A stretch of DNA of 11,337 bases from JAAZVM01 sp041642635 (lineage in GTDB: Bacteria; Patescibacteriota; Gracilibacteria; BD1-5; UBA6164). This document shows positions 1 through 8,932 of this stretch, one piece after another; the first letter of the stretch is position 1; every line of letters starts with the position of its first letter. Both the position numbers and the translations under genes were made by a program. The stretch covers positions 1 through 11,337 of the forward strand of contig JBEPWB010000038.1 of the NCBI GenBank assembly GCA_041642635.1. The letters are read 5' to 3'. The notes under the pieces are model-generated. The model did not search any database and had not been told where the DNA came from. It saw only the letters and a list, made by a program, of their open reading frames with translations.

Positions 1-1665
1 TTTATGGCTTTAACGAGTATATTTTTTATTAATTTTAATATAGAAATTATTTGAATTTTAAAATTATTAACAACATTTATTTTATGAGGATTTTTTATCT
101 ATATTCTAGAAAAAAATAATTATAAAAAATTATGAAACTTAATAGTTACTCTTTGATTATTTATTTTTGCAATAATAATAAATATTTATCCAAATTTCTT
201 AATAGATAAAAATTTAATAATCAGCCTTTGTTGAGCAGTTATTTTATTATATACAATTTTTTCATATTATTATTTTGAAAAAAAACATAAAAATTTTTTA
301 TATGAATTACCAACAGTTTTATTATTTTTAACAATAACGATTTTGGTTTTTCAAGATATAAATATATATTTAAAAACTACAATATTAACAATAAGTTTAT
401 TTGTAACTCTAATGTTCCCTATATTTAATAAAAAGTTAATTCAACAAAAAGAAGCTTTAAGAAGTTATACAATCTGATATGTTTGAGCTGCAATATTTGC
501 ATTAATTAATATTTTTGAAATTTTTTGAACAAATTTAGCTGATGGAATAATAAGTCTATTAATTTTTAGTATTTGAATATTATTTATTGTATTACTTATA
601 ATTTTTTATAAAAAATACTCAGGAGAAAATATCAAAAATTCAGAAAAATTATGAACAATATTTTATATGCAAATATGAATAATTGTAACTATATTAAACA
701 TTTCATTTATAAATTACTTCTATAATAACGATATAATTCTAACGCTATCTTTTATTTCTCAGGCTTGTGCGTTTTATTATGTTTCTAGCAAAAATAATAA
801 TAAATTTTTATTTTTAACTTGAACAATAATATCAATAATTTGATTAGGACAATTGTTAGTTTATATCCAAAATTCTTCAACAACAACCTATTTATCAATA
901 TTACCTCTATCAATAGTTGTTTGAATAATAATGACAAATATAAAAAATATTTGAGAAAAATCAGTAGTTGCTGATTGAGTAAATATTGTTTATATATTTG
1001 CTATTTTAAGTTTTATTAGCGAAAACTCAATAAGTTATTATTGATTAGATTATTTTTTTCATTCAATGTTATTAATATTACTTTGAATTTTTAGTGCAAA
1101 ATATTGATCAAAAATTTTAAAGATATTTTTTATAATAATACTTGCGATAATTTGATTAGTTCAAGCTAGTGACTTTTGAAGTATAAATAATTTTTTAGAA
1201 AAAAATTCTAGTAGCATAATTATTATTTTTCAATATTTAACTAGTGTTTTACTTTTTGTTTGAGCTGTAATTTTTAGTAAAATAAACAAAAACCTAAATC
1301 AAAAAATTGCTAGTTATGTAGTTTTATCAATTTATTCATTAATTATTTTTTCAATATATATTTATGATATAACTCAAAACTTTTTTACAATAACTATTTT
1401 TTGGTGAATAATTTGAATAATCTCTTTACTAATTTGAATTTCAAAAGAAAAAATAAAATTAAGAACTTCATGATTATATATTCTTAGCTTAGTTATGTGA
1501 AAAGTATTTTTATTTGATATTTGGTTTTCATTAGACAATGCTATTTCTAGAGTAATTATATTTTTAGTATTATGAATATTAATGATTTTTGTTTCACTAA
1601 AATATTCAAAAAAATATTGAGATGATATGATTTGAGAATTCAATTTTGAAAATTTTTATAAATAA
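1..1665 (+). CDS. Multi-spanning membrane protein, DUF2339-like (5' partial)
   Basis: The frame is open from the first base to a TAA, giving 554 codons with TGA read as Gly. The ATG at base 4 is probably internal, because the frame is open to the edge and relatives are longer. The protein is almost wholly hydrophobic, with many (roughly 15 or more) membrane segments separated by short charged or Asn-rich loops. The C-terminus (KVFLFD, a short linker, then a last helix ending LKYSKKYG) resembles the end of the DUF2339 family of predicted membrane proteins of unknown function. That assignment rests on memory of the family pattern, so it is moderate. By hand count about 30 of 34 glycines are TGA and the rest GGA; only two Trp (TGG) occur. 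It ends in a hairpin terminator shared with the convergent sufS. The role is unknown; an envelope function is inferred from topology alone. Confidence 0.6.
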
Positions 1666-1693
1666 AAAGAAACTTTTAAAAAAGTTTCTTTTT
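1664..1693. terminator. Bidirectional hairpin terminator between convergent genes
   Basis: An inverted repeat with arms AAAAAGAAAC and GTTTCTTTTT, extended inward by A/T pairs. The A run on one side and T run on the other give a U-tract in either direction. It overlaps the stop codons of both the DUF2339-like gene (+) and sufS (-), so one hairpin can serve both. Confidence 0.8.
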
Positions 1694-2897
1694 ATTTACT
1701 TATTATTTTATCAATTACTTCAAAAAATTTATCAATATCAGATTTATCATTATAAATGTAAAAACTAACTCTAAGAGAATTATTTATTCATTTATATTTC
1801 AAAAGAGGATGAGCGCAATGTTTTCACGATCTAACTGCAATGTTATTTTCAGCTAAAACTTCAGCAACATCATCAGAATGAAAATCTCAAATAACAAGTG
1901 AAAAAACTCCTACTCTATTTTTAGAATTTTTACTTCAAATTAATTGTATTTGTTTGTAATTATTTAATTTTTCTAAAAAATATTCAACCAACTCATCTTC
2001 AATCTCATGAATTTTTGCAAAACCTCAGATACTTTGTACATATTCAAAAGCTCTAAGAATAGAAACTGCTCAAGTAACATTTGGAGTTCCTGGTTCGAAT
2101 TTATCTGGAATTTGTGCTGTTGTATAAGAATCAATAAAAACATCTCAAATAGCTCCACCTCAAGAAAAACTTGGTTTCAAATTATTTAATAGAGAAGATT
2201 TTGCCCATAGAACTCAAACTCAACTATCTGAAAAAACTTTGTGCCCAGTAAAAAATAAAGCATCACAATTAAGAGATTTTACATCAACTTCAAAATGTGG
2301 AATACTTTGGCTAGCATCAACTATAAATAAAGTGTTTTCTCTTTTTAATTCTCAAATTTTTTGTAAATCAAAAATTTGTCCTGTAACATTCGATACATGA
2401 GTTAAAGAAATTATTTTTGTTTTTGAGTCATATTTTTTTTCAAAATCCTGAATATCCAAATCATAATTTTCATCAACTCAAATGTAATCTATCTCTATTC
2501 AAATCTCTTCTTTCAAAATTAACCAAGGAACAATATTCGCGTGATGTTCAGCTATACTAAGTAGAACTTTATCTCAAGAGGTTAAAATTCAAGTTTTTTT
2601 GATACTTGTTACTAATAAATTAATTGCATAAGTAGAATTATGAGTATAAATTATTTCTTTATAATCAGAAGCATTTATTGTTCAAGAAATAATTTGTTTT
2701 GATTTTTTGTATAAATTTTCTGATTCAATAGATAAATCATACATTCATCTATGAATATTTGAGTAAGAATTTTCTAAATAAGATTTTATTCAATCGATAA
2801 CGTAACTAGGTTTTTGGCTAGTTGAAGTAGAATCAAAAAATATTAAATCTGGATTATTTTTAAAAATTGGAAAATCTTTTTTAAAATTGTAGTTCAT
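1692..2897 (-). CDS. sufS: Cysteine desulfurase, SufS type (aminotransferase class V)
   Basis: A 401-residue PLP enzyme that would take sulfur from cysteine to form a persulfide for Fe-S cluster assembly, in the cytoplasm. Visible in order: an N-terminal DFPIF-like start; the EHHANIVPW motif at 117-125, whose His stacks on PLP in this family; Asp194 in VDASQS, which contacts the PLP ring nitrogen; the Schiff-base Lys220 in TGHK; and the catalytic Cys361 in RSGKHCAHPL, a typical group II (SufS/CsdA) arrangement. Length matches the family (about 400). The Gly in RSG, the first Gly of the GGG stretch and many others are TGA (about 18 of 25). It starts 4 nt after the stop of the upstream membrane protein, so the two are probably co-transcribed. 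No SufE/SufU partner or SufBCD scaffold is visible here. No Shine-Dalgarno sequence precedes the ATG. Confidence 0.93.
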
Positions 2898-2901
2898 AAA
2901 A

Positions 2902-4092
2902 TTATCTTTGTTTAAGTATTATTTTTGTGTAAAATTCGTCTCATTCAAAATTTGTCAATCTCAAATCTATTTGTTCATCATCATCGTAACTGATTCTATC
3001 AAGTGAAAATTCTTTTGTTAAATATAACTGGTTTTCTAATATTTCAAATTCTTCATTTCTATTTACAATATATCAAATACTATACCAAAATCTAGAATAA
3101 TCAGAATACGAATTATATTCATTTTGTAAATCATTAAAAACAAGAAGTTTTAAGAATTTTTCTCAAATTCATAAATCATTATTATTATAATTGTTTTCTA
3201 AGTAATCGTAATATTCATCATAATTTTCTCAAATATTATTCAAATATCAAATATAAAAAATTTGTGATAAATAATTTAATTCATAAAAATCAACATTAAG
3301 TATTTTATCTCAAAAATCAAAATATTTAGGATTATTAGACAAAATATAATAAAAAATTGTTGCTTGATTTATATTTAAATCTTGGAATTTTATCAATTCA
3401 AAAATATCTAAATTATTTTTTGATAAAATCTCTTCTAGTTCTCAAAGTTCAGATGAATAAAATAAAAATTTTAACCTAGTGTCATAATCTAGAAATTCAA
3501 AATTTTTAATAAAATCATTTTTTATTTTATTAGAAAATCATCAATTTTTAAAAACAAAATTTTGATCCATATATGACAAAACAAAATATTTTGAAAGCAA
3601 TAAGTTCGCATCATTATTTTCAAAAGAATAATTTTGTTTTTCTAATAAAATATTTTTATCATTATAAAAATATTTTAATTCGCTTGCTTTAGGAAACAAA
3701 TCATATCAATTAATAAATCAAAATGATTTTATATAATCTAGGTAAACGAGTTTTTCTAGTGAATTATTTTTTGCATAAAAAATATCGCTCATCAAAATAG
3801 ATGACTTATTAGAAGTTACAAAAAATTCTATACTTGAATCTTCATAAGAATATCAAGGTTTCAATTCAATAGATACGTCACTTATTTCATCAACTGAATT
3901 TTTTGTATAAAAAAAACTATGATTATAAGAAGTTAATTCTGGATAATTTTTATTATAATAAGTTGAAATATTATTATCAAAATTATTGTACAAAAAATTA
4001 TTAGAATTATTTTTTATCAAAACAAAAAATAGAGCCAAAATTGAAAAAACAAAAAATAGTAATAATAATAATTTTTGTGTGAATTTGCTCAT
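2902..4092 (-). CDS. Unrecognised membrane-anchored protein, Asn/Tyr/Asp-rich
   Basis: I do not recognise this family. With TGA = Gly the frame gives 396 residues from the ATG chosen at 4092 (MSKFTQK). One hydrophobic stretch (about residues 7-26, rich in Leu/Phe) follows, then a long polar region rich in Asn, Asp, Glu, Tyr and Phe with few or no cysteines. This suggests a single N-terminal anchor, or uncleaved signal, and an external domain. An in-frame ATG at 4125 would add 11 residues, but a perfect TATAAT overlaps that codon, so I prefer 4092. By hand count all 13 glycines are TGA and none is GGN. It lies between the htpG terminator and sufS with a 4-nt gap to sufS, so the pair looks like an operon. 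A link to Fe-S metabolism is not supported by the protein itself. Confidence 0.72.
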
Positions 4093-4123
4093 AAAAAATA
4101 ATAAATATTTAAATCTAATTATC

Positions 4124-4129
4124 ATTATA
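4124..4129 (-). promoter_or_regulatory. Possible -10 box for the membrane protein-sufS unit
   Basis: A perfect TATAAT on the minus strand directly after the htpG terminator T-tract. It overlaps the 4125 ATG and sits about 32 nt before the preferred ATG at 4092. No good -35 hexamer is seen about 17 nt upstream. In DNA this AT-rich such matches occur by chance, so this is only suggestive. Confidence 0.35.
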
Positions 4130-4162
4130 AAAAAAAGACTAGAAAATTCTAGTCTTTTTTTT
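4129..4162 (-). terminator. Rho-independent terminator of htpG
   Basis: GACTAGAA/TTCTAGTC stem with a tiny loop, flanked by eight A on the left and eight T on the right. On the minus strand it directly follows and overlaps the htpG TAA and ends in a U-tract. It insulates htpG from the downstream membrane protein-sufS unit. Confidence 0.85.
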
Positions 4163-6101
4163 ATTTTAAGTAATTTCAGGCAAATTTGTTTGTTAATTTT
4201 ACAAATTCTCAGATATCATCTAGCTCTCATCATTCTAATAAAATAGCTTGATTGTAGGCATATTTTATAATATCTTGTAATTTTTCTGATTTTACATCAT
4301 TATCAAATTCTCATTTCATTGAGTCAACTAAAGGATTTTTTGGGTTTAATTCTAGAATTCTTTTTTGTTCTGGAACTTGTTGCCCCATTGCTTTCATCAT
4401 TTTTTCTAATTGTGGATCAATTCAATTAGCTGGAGTTTTTAGTGCTCAAAGTGATTTTCAAAGTTTGTCATTTAAAACTACTTTTTCTATTTTTGATTCT
4501 CAAATAGTATTTTTTACATAATCAAAAAGTGGTTCTAAATCTTTTTGTTTTTCTTCTTCTTCCTTTTTTTCTTCCTTAGATTTTTCTTCTAATTCTATAT
4601 CATTACTAGTTATTGAAACTAATTTTGCTCATTTATATTCTGTAAAACTTTGTACCAAAAATGAATCAATTGGATCAGTTAAAACTAAAACATCAATATT
4701 TTTTTCTTGGAATTGAGCTAAGTATGGACTTGCCATAGCTTCAGAAGTAGATTTTGCAATTATGTAATAAATAGTTTTTTCCTTTTTTTCTTCTTCTCAT
4801 TCTTTTTCTACTGGAATAGTTTTTTCTGGAGCTTTTTCTAAATATTCGTCCAGTGTTATTAGAGAAGAATTATTTATTCATTTAAAAAGTGAAACTTCAG
4901 CAATATCTTCTTTTGTATCCCATTCATAATGAATTCATTCTTTTAAAACTTTTCAATAATTTTCCCAGAATTTTAGGTAATCTTCTCTTGAATTTTTAAG
5001 AGTTTTACCTAATTCTCAAATAATTTTTTTTGTTAATCATTTTTTAATTTTTTCTAGAGTAGAGTTATCTTGTAACATTTCTCTAGAAATATTTAGCGGT
5101 AAATCCGAAGTTTCTACAACTCAAGAAACAAATCTAAGCCATAATGGCATTAATTCTTTTGCATTCTCTAAAATCAAAACATTTTGTACATAAAGCTTTG
5201 GTCCATAATCTAGATTTGGATCAGATAAATTTTTGTACAAATTTGCTTCTTTTGGAGAAAACAAAATAGATTTGTAACTAACAATTCCCTCTACATTATT
5301 ATGAATTGTGAAAAGTGGTTCATTCCAATCATTACTTAAAGTTTGATAAAAATCTTTGTATTCTTCTTTTGTAATATCTTTTTTGTCTTTTTTCCAAATT
5401 GGTTTTGTTTCATTTATTTGCTCAAAAGGCATTTCTTTGGGTTCTTTTTGTTTTTCTTCATCAGTTCTTGAATCATATTTTTTCATCATTATTGGAACAC
5501 CAACATAATTAGAATATTTTTTAACTAATTCTTTAATTTTCCAATCTTCTAATAATTCTTTATTTGCTTCATCAATGTATAAAATTATTTCTGTTCATCT
5601 AGTTTTTTTGTCTGCTTCGATTACGTCATAATTAGTTTTTCAATCACTAATCCATTTGTATGATTTTTCATCTTCATTTGATTTTGTAATTACTTCTACT
5701 TTGTCAGCAACCATAAAAGCACTATAAAAACCTACTCAAAATTGCCCTATCAAGCTATGTTCTGCATCTTCTTTTGCTTTTTGTAATTTTTCTAAAAAAT
5801 CTTTTGTTCACGATTTTGCAATTGTTCAAAGATTATTTATTAGTTCATCTTTTGTCATTCATGTACCATTATCAATAATTTTGATAATTCATTTCTCTTT
5901 ATCAGATTCAATTATAATTTTAAAATCAGAATCTTCTCATAAATAATTTTGATCAGTTAATGATTTTAATCTAGCTTTATCAATTGCATCTGAAGAATTA
6001 GAAATCAATTCTCTCAAAAATATTTCTTTATTTGAATAAATACTGTGAGTTAATAATTCCAAAATTCTTCAAGTTTCAGTTTCAAAATTATGTGTAGACA
6101 T
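4161..6101 (-). CDS. htpG: Chaperone HtpG (Hsp90 family)
   Basis: A 646-residue bacterial Hsp90, an ATP-driven dimeric cytosolic chaperone; the length fits HtpG (about 620-640). The GHKL ATPase domain comes first, with Glu31, Asn35 and Asp38 in RELISNSSDA, then DNGTGM at 77-82, then the ATP-lid GQFGVGF at 119-125. The middle domain carries LRFVSGVV followed by DLPLNISRE. A charged Lys/Glu stretch follows, then the dimerisation domain ending near EGGELDD. Several invariant glycines are TGA: the second Gly of DNGTGM, the first of FGVGF, SGVV, and both of EGG (TGA TGA). Trp in MPLWLRF is TGG. About 26 of 34 glycines are TGA. The ATG at 6101 gives the normal N-terminus and is preceded by an A-rich leader without Shine-Dalgarno. 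Upstream lie a promoter and a CIRCE-like operator, so heat-shock induction through HrcA is inferred. Confidence 0.97.
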
Positions 6102-6130
6102 ATTTTTTTGTAGTTAATTTTTAAATAAAA

Positions 6131-6157
6131 ATAGCACTTATTAAAGTTAAGTGCTAA
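6131..6157. promoter_or_regulatory. CIRCE-like operator (HrcA site) upstream of htpG
   Basis: On the minus strand TTAGCACTT, 9 nt, AAGTGCTAT. The family consensus is TTAGCACTC-N9-GAGTGCTAA. Both arms match apart from the C/G pair at the inner end (here T/A) and one outer base, and the spacer is exactly 9. It starts 1 nt past the -10 box and 30 nt before the htpG ATG, spanning the expected transcription start, as CIRCE elements usually do. No hrcA gene lies in this window. Confidence 0.88.
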
Positions 6158-6158
6158 T

Positions 6159-6186
6159 ATTTTATCATTTTTTATTTTTTTGTAAA
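6159..6186 (-). promoter_or_regulatory. Sigma-70-like promoter of htpG
   Basis: On the minus strand TTTACA (6186-6181), a 16-nt spacer, then TAAAAT (6164-6159), with the start expected near 6152 inside the CIRCE-like repeat. The -35 box begins 3 nt after the stop codon of the upstream CDF gene. The pairing with the operator makes this promoter more credible than other AT matches here. Confidence 0.7.
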
Positions 6187-6188
6187 GA

Positions 6189-7091
6189 TTATTTTTGAAG
6201 TTTTTTATTATCAGATTTACTATCATCGAATGGATCCAAATGCAAAGTTATAATCCGTTGATAATCCTTATTTATTTTCGATATTTCATACTCAATAATA
6301 TCTGAAATTTTATGAGCTTCTAACAATTTAATACCAATATCAAAAACAATATGAGCTTCAACAAATTTTATATTCCCTGCCTGTCTAGTCCTAAGTTCAT
6401 GAAAAGATTTAACTTTATCTTGTTTTTTAATTATATTTTCTATTTTTGTAACTTCTTTTTTTGATAGAGAAACATCTAAAAGAAGTAAAAATCCCTTTTT
6501 AATCAATCAATATGCTGAATAAATTATATATAATGCGATAATTATTCATATTATTGAATCAATGTAATATATTTGTGTAAAATACAATAAAACAAGTCAC
6601 AAAAGTATTCAAGCATTTGAGTAAAGATCAGTTTTATAATGAAGTGAGTCTGATTTTATAACAAGATTATCAGTTTTTTTTGCTACATAGTTTAAAAAAG
6701 TAACCAAAGCTAAAGTTATTAAAATAGAAACAACCATAACAATAAGAGATATTCATAGATATGATACTTTTTCTTCATTTATTATTTTTGATATAGATTC
6801 ATATAATATATATAATCCTGATAATGTTATAATTATTCATTCAAAAAGAGAAGCAATAGCTTCTATTTTTCATCTACCATAATTAAATTTATTATCTGGA
6901 TTTTTCTCTGAATTATAAATGGCAAAGTAATTAAAAATAGAAACAAACATATCTAGTATGGAATCAATAGCACTAGACAATACGGCTATAGATCAAGAAA
7001 ATATTCAAACAAAAAATTTTATCATAATTAGTAAAAAAGCAGTAAGTGATGAAACAATTGTTGCTGTTCTTTGTAGACTCATAAATATCAT
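6189..7091 (-). CDS. Cation diffusion facilitator, FieF/CzcD-like metal efflux transporter
   Basis: A 300-residue inner-membrane antiporter of the CDF family, exporting divalent metal (Zn, Fe, Mn or similar) in exchange for protons. The two metal-site halves are visible: Asp43 and Asp47 in SAIDSILD on helix 2, and the HxxxD motif in SDSLHYKTD on helix 5, the same D/D + H/D set as FieF. About six membrane segments precede a soluble C-terminal domain containing HELRTRQAG and an AHIVFD strand, the usual dimeric regulatory fold. The tail is charged. ATGs at 7091 and 7082 (MSLQR) are both possible; the longer is given. Metal specificity cannot be read from sequence alone. The stop lies just before the htpG promoter with no hairpin between other than the CIRCE repeat, so read-through into htpG is possible. 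About 9 of 14 glycines are TGA. Confidence 0.92.
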
Positions 7092-7207
7092 ATGATAAAA
7101 AATATTAGAATAATAATATGAAAATATAATAAATAGCAATTAAAAATTTGATTTTTTAATATAATAAACTACTATAAATTATACAGTAATTTTTTAAACT
7201 AAAAAAA
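7092..7207. promoter_or_regulatory. Divergent promoter region between the CDF gene and yadG
   Basis: A 116-bp spacer of nearly pure A/T between divergent start codons. On the plus strand TATAAT occurs at 7160-7165 and TTGATT (7148-7153) precedes TATAAA (7173-7178) with a long 19-nt spacer. Several -10-like hexamers also occur on the minus strand. Base composition makes individual boxes unreliable. No operator-like inverted repeat is obvious. Confidence 0.45.
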
Positions 7208-8134
7208 ATGAAAAAAAATGAAAATGTTATCGAAATAAAAAATTTAATTAAAAAATATGATTGAGTAGAGGTTTTAAAATCAATAAATTTAGAAATAAAA
7301 GATTGAGATTTTTTTGCTTTACTTGGGCATAATGGGGCATGAAAAACAACAGCAATAAATGTATTAACAAATCTTGTAAAAAAAACTTCTTGAAGCGTAA
7401 AAATTAATTGAGTTGATATTGATAAAGATTTTAGAAAAGCTAGAAGTTATATCTGAGTTGTCCCTCAAGAATTCAATTTTGATGCTTTTGCCAAAGTAAG
7501 AGATATTCCTGTAATTCAAGCTGGTTATTATGGAATAGAAAAAAAAGTAGCTGAAGAAAGAACAGAAAAATTATTAAAAAAATTATGAATTTGGGAAAAA
7601 AGAAATAACAAAGCAAAAGAATTGAGCTGAGGAATGAAAAGAAGATTAATGATAGTTAGAGCGCTAGTTCACAAGCCAAAAATATTAGTTTTAGATGAAC
7701 CAACTGCATGAGTGGACGTGGATTTGAGAAAAAGTATGTGGGAATTTATTACAGAATTAAACAATACTTGAACAACAATTATTTTGACGACACATTATTT
7801 AGAAGAAGTTGAAGCCATGTGTAAAAAAGTGGCTATTCTTGATAATTGAAAAATTCTTGAAAACACAACCGTTAAAAGTTTATTATCAAAAATGCAGGAA
7901 GAAAGTATTATTTTAACTGCAAAAAATGATTATGAAAATTTATTAAATCAGGATTTTAAACAAAAATATCATTACAAAAAAATTGATGAAATGGAATTTG
8001 AAATAACAGTAAAAATTTGAGATACTTTGAATAATGTTTTTGCAGAATTAAGCGAACAAAAAGTAGAAATTTCAAGTTTTAGAAACAAAACAAACAGACT
8101 TGAAGCTTTATTTATGAAAATAATAAAAAAATAA
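7208..8134 (+). CDS. yadG: ABC-2 exporter ATP-binding subunit, YadG-like
   Basis: A 308-residue ATPase that would power the membrane partner encoded next. Walker A GHNGAGKT is at 40-47, the Q-loop Gln87 in VVPQEFNFD, the signature LSGGM at 139-143, Walker B ILVLDE at 159-164 and the switch His196 in TTHYLEE. The Gly before Walker A Lys and the first Gly of LSGG are TGA. The Q-loop region (PQEFNF, then QAGYYG) and the C-terminal extension (a FRNKTNRLE-type motif) closely resemble E. coli YadG from memory, which separates it from general drug-resistance ATPases. Conserved Trp in IWEKRN and SMWEF are TGG. The ATG at 7208 is preceded by an A-rich leader with no Shine-Dalgarno. The substrate is unknown. 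It ends one base before the permease start, so the two are co-translated. Confidence 0.95.
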
Positions 8135-8135
8135 T

Positions 8136-8891
8136 ATGAGAGATTTAAATACATTAATAATAAAAGAAATAAAAAGGTTTTTAAGAGTTTGGAAACAAAC
8201 ATTAATACCACCAGTTGTGACAATTGTCTTATATTTACTTATTTTTTGAAAATTTATTTGAGATAGAATTTCAATAGTTGAATGAGTTGATTATATAGAT
8301 TTTATATTTCCATGATTGCTTATGATGTCGGTAATTATGGCAAGTTATCAAAATACTAGTTCTAGTTTTTTTGGCTCAAAGTTTCAACATTCTATAGAAG
8401 AATTATTTGTTTCTCCAATTAGTCATACAAAAATTCTTATTTGATTCTGTGTTTGAGCAGTTACAAGATCGTTAATGGTTTGAGGATTAGTTTTTATAGC
8501 TGGAGCCTTGATGGCTGATATAAATATTGTAAATTATTTTTATTTTTTCATATTTTTAGTTCTTAGTTCCCTACTTTTTGCTCTCTTATGATTAATAAAT
8601 GCAATTTATGCTAAAACATTTGATGATATTGCAATCATTCCTTCATTTGTGATTACTCCGTTAATTTATCTTGGTTGAGTTTTTTATTCTACTGAATTGT
8701 TGTCACCTTTTTGGCAAACAATAAGTATGGTAAACCCAATACTATATATGGTTAATTGACTTAGATACGCATTTTTGGGAATAAGTGATGTAAATATTTA
8801 TATTGCTATATGAATTTTAGTTTTTTTCATAATAATTCTAACAATATTAAATTTTATGTTATTAAAAAAATGACATTGAATAAAAAATTAA
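8136..8891 (+). CDS. yadH: ABC-2 type permease, YadH-like
   Basis: A 251-residue membrane subunit with an N-terminal amphipathic segment (KEIKRFLRVWKQT) and about six helices, typical of the ABC2_membrane family. Family-like marks are SSSFFGSKFQ, then EELFVSPI, AKTFDDI, LGGVFYS, PFWQ and NPILYM, in the order and spacing of E. coli YadH. It pairs with the ATPase encoded immediately upstream (1-nt gap); the complex should sit in the cytoplasmic membrane and export an unidentified substrate. Conserved Trp in RVWKQT and PFWQ are TGG. Conserved Gly in FPGLLMM and the second Gly of LGGVFY are TGA. About 13 of 18 glycines are TGA. A hairpin terminator follows. Confidence 0.94.
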
Positions 8892-8898
8892 TACAAAT

Positions 8899-8931
8899 AA
8901 AAAAGAAGATTTTAAAAAATCTTCTTTTTTT
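8899..8931. terminator. Bidirectional hairpin terminator between yadH and der
   Basis: The arms AAAAGAAGATTT and AAATCTTCTTTT surround a short A-rich loop, with an A run on the left and T run on the right. It lies between the convergent stops of yadH (+) and der (-) and can end both transcripts. Confidence 0.85.
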
Positions 8932-8932
8932 A

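Noticed and set aside
1374..1643. Minus-strand frame inside the DUF2339-like gene
   Set aside because: Antisense shadow of a longer coding frame with a recognisable C-terminus.
2940..4000. Recurrent ATT/AAT-rich stretches resembling a repeat array
   Set aside because: They are Asn/Asp/Tyr codons of the unknown protein; no unit of constant length or spacing, so neither CRISPR nor tandem repeat.
3986..4246. Plus-strand frame over the htpG end and the unknown gene start
   Set aside because: Runs antisense through a terminator and two genes; composition only.
7092..7207. A tRNA or riboswitch in the largest divergent spacer
   Set aside because: Almost pure A/T with no cloverleaf or GC-containing paired stems.
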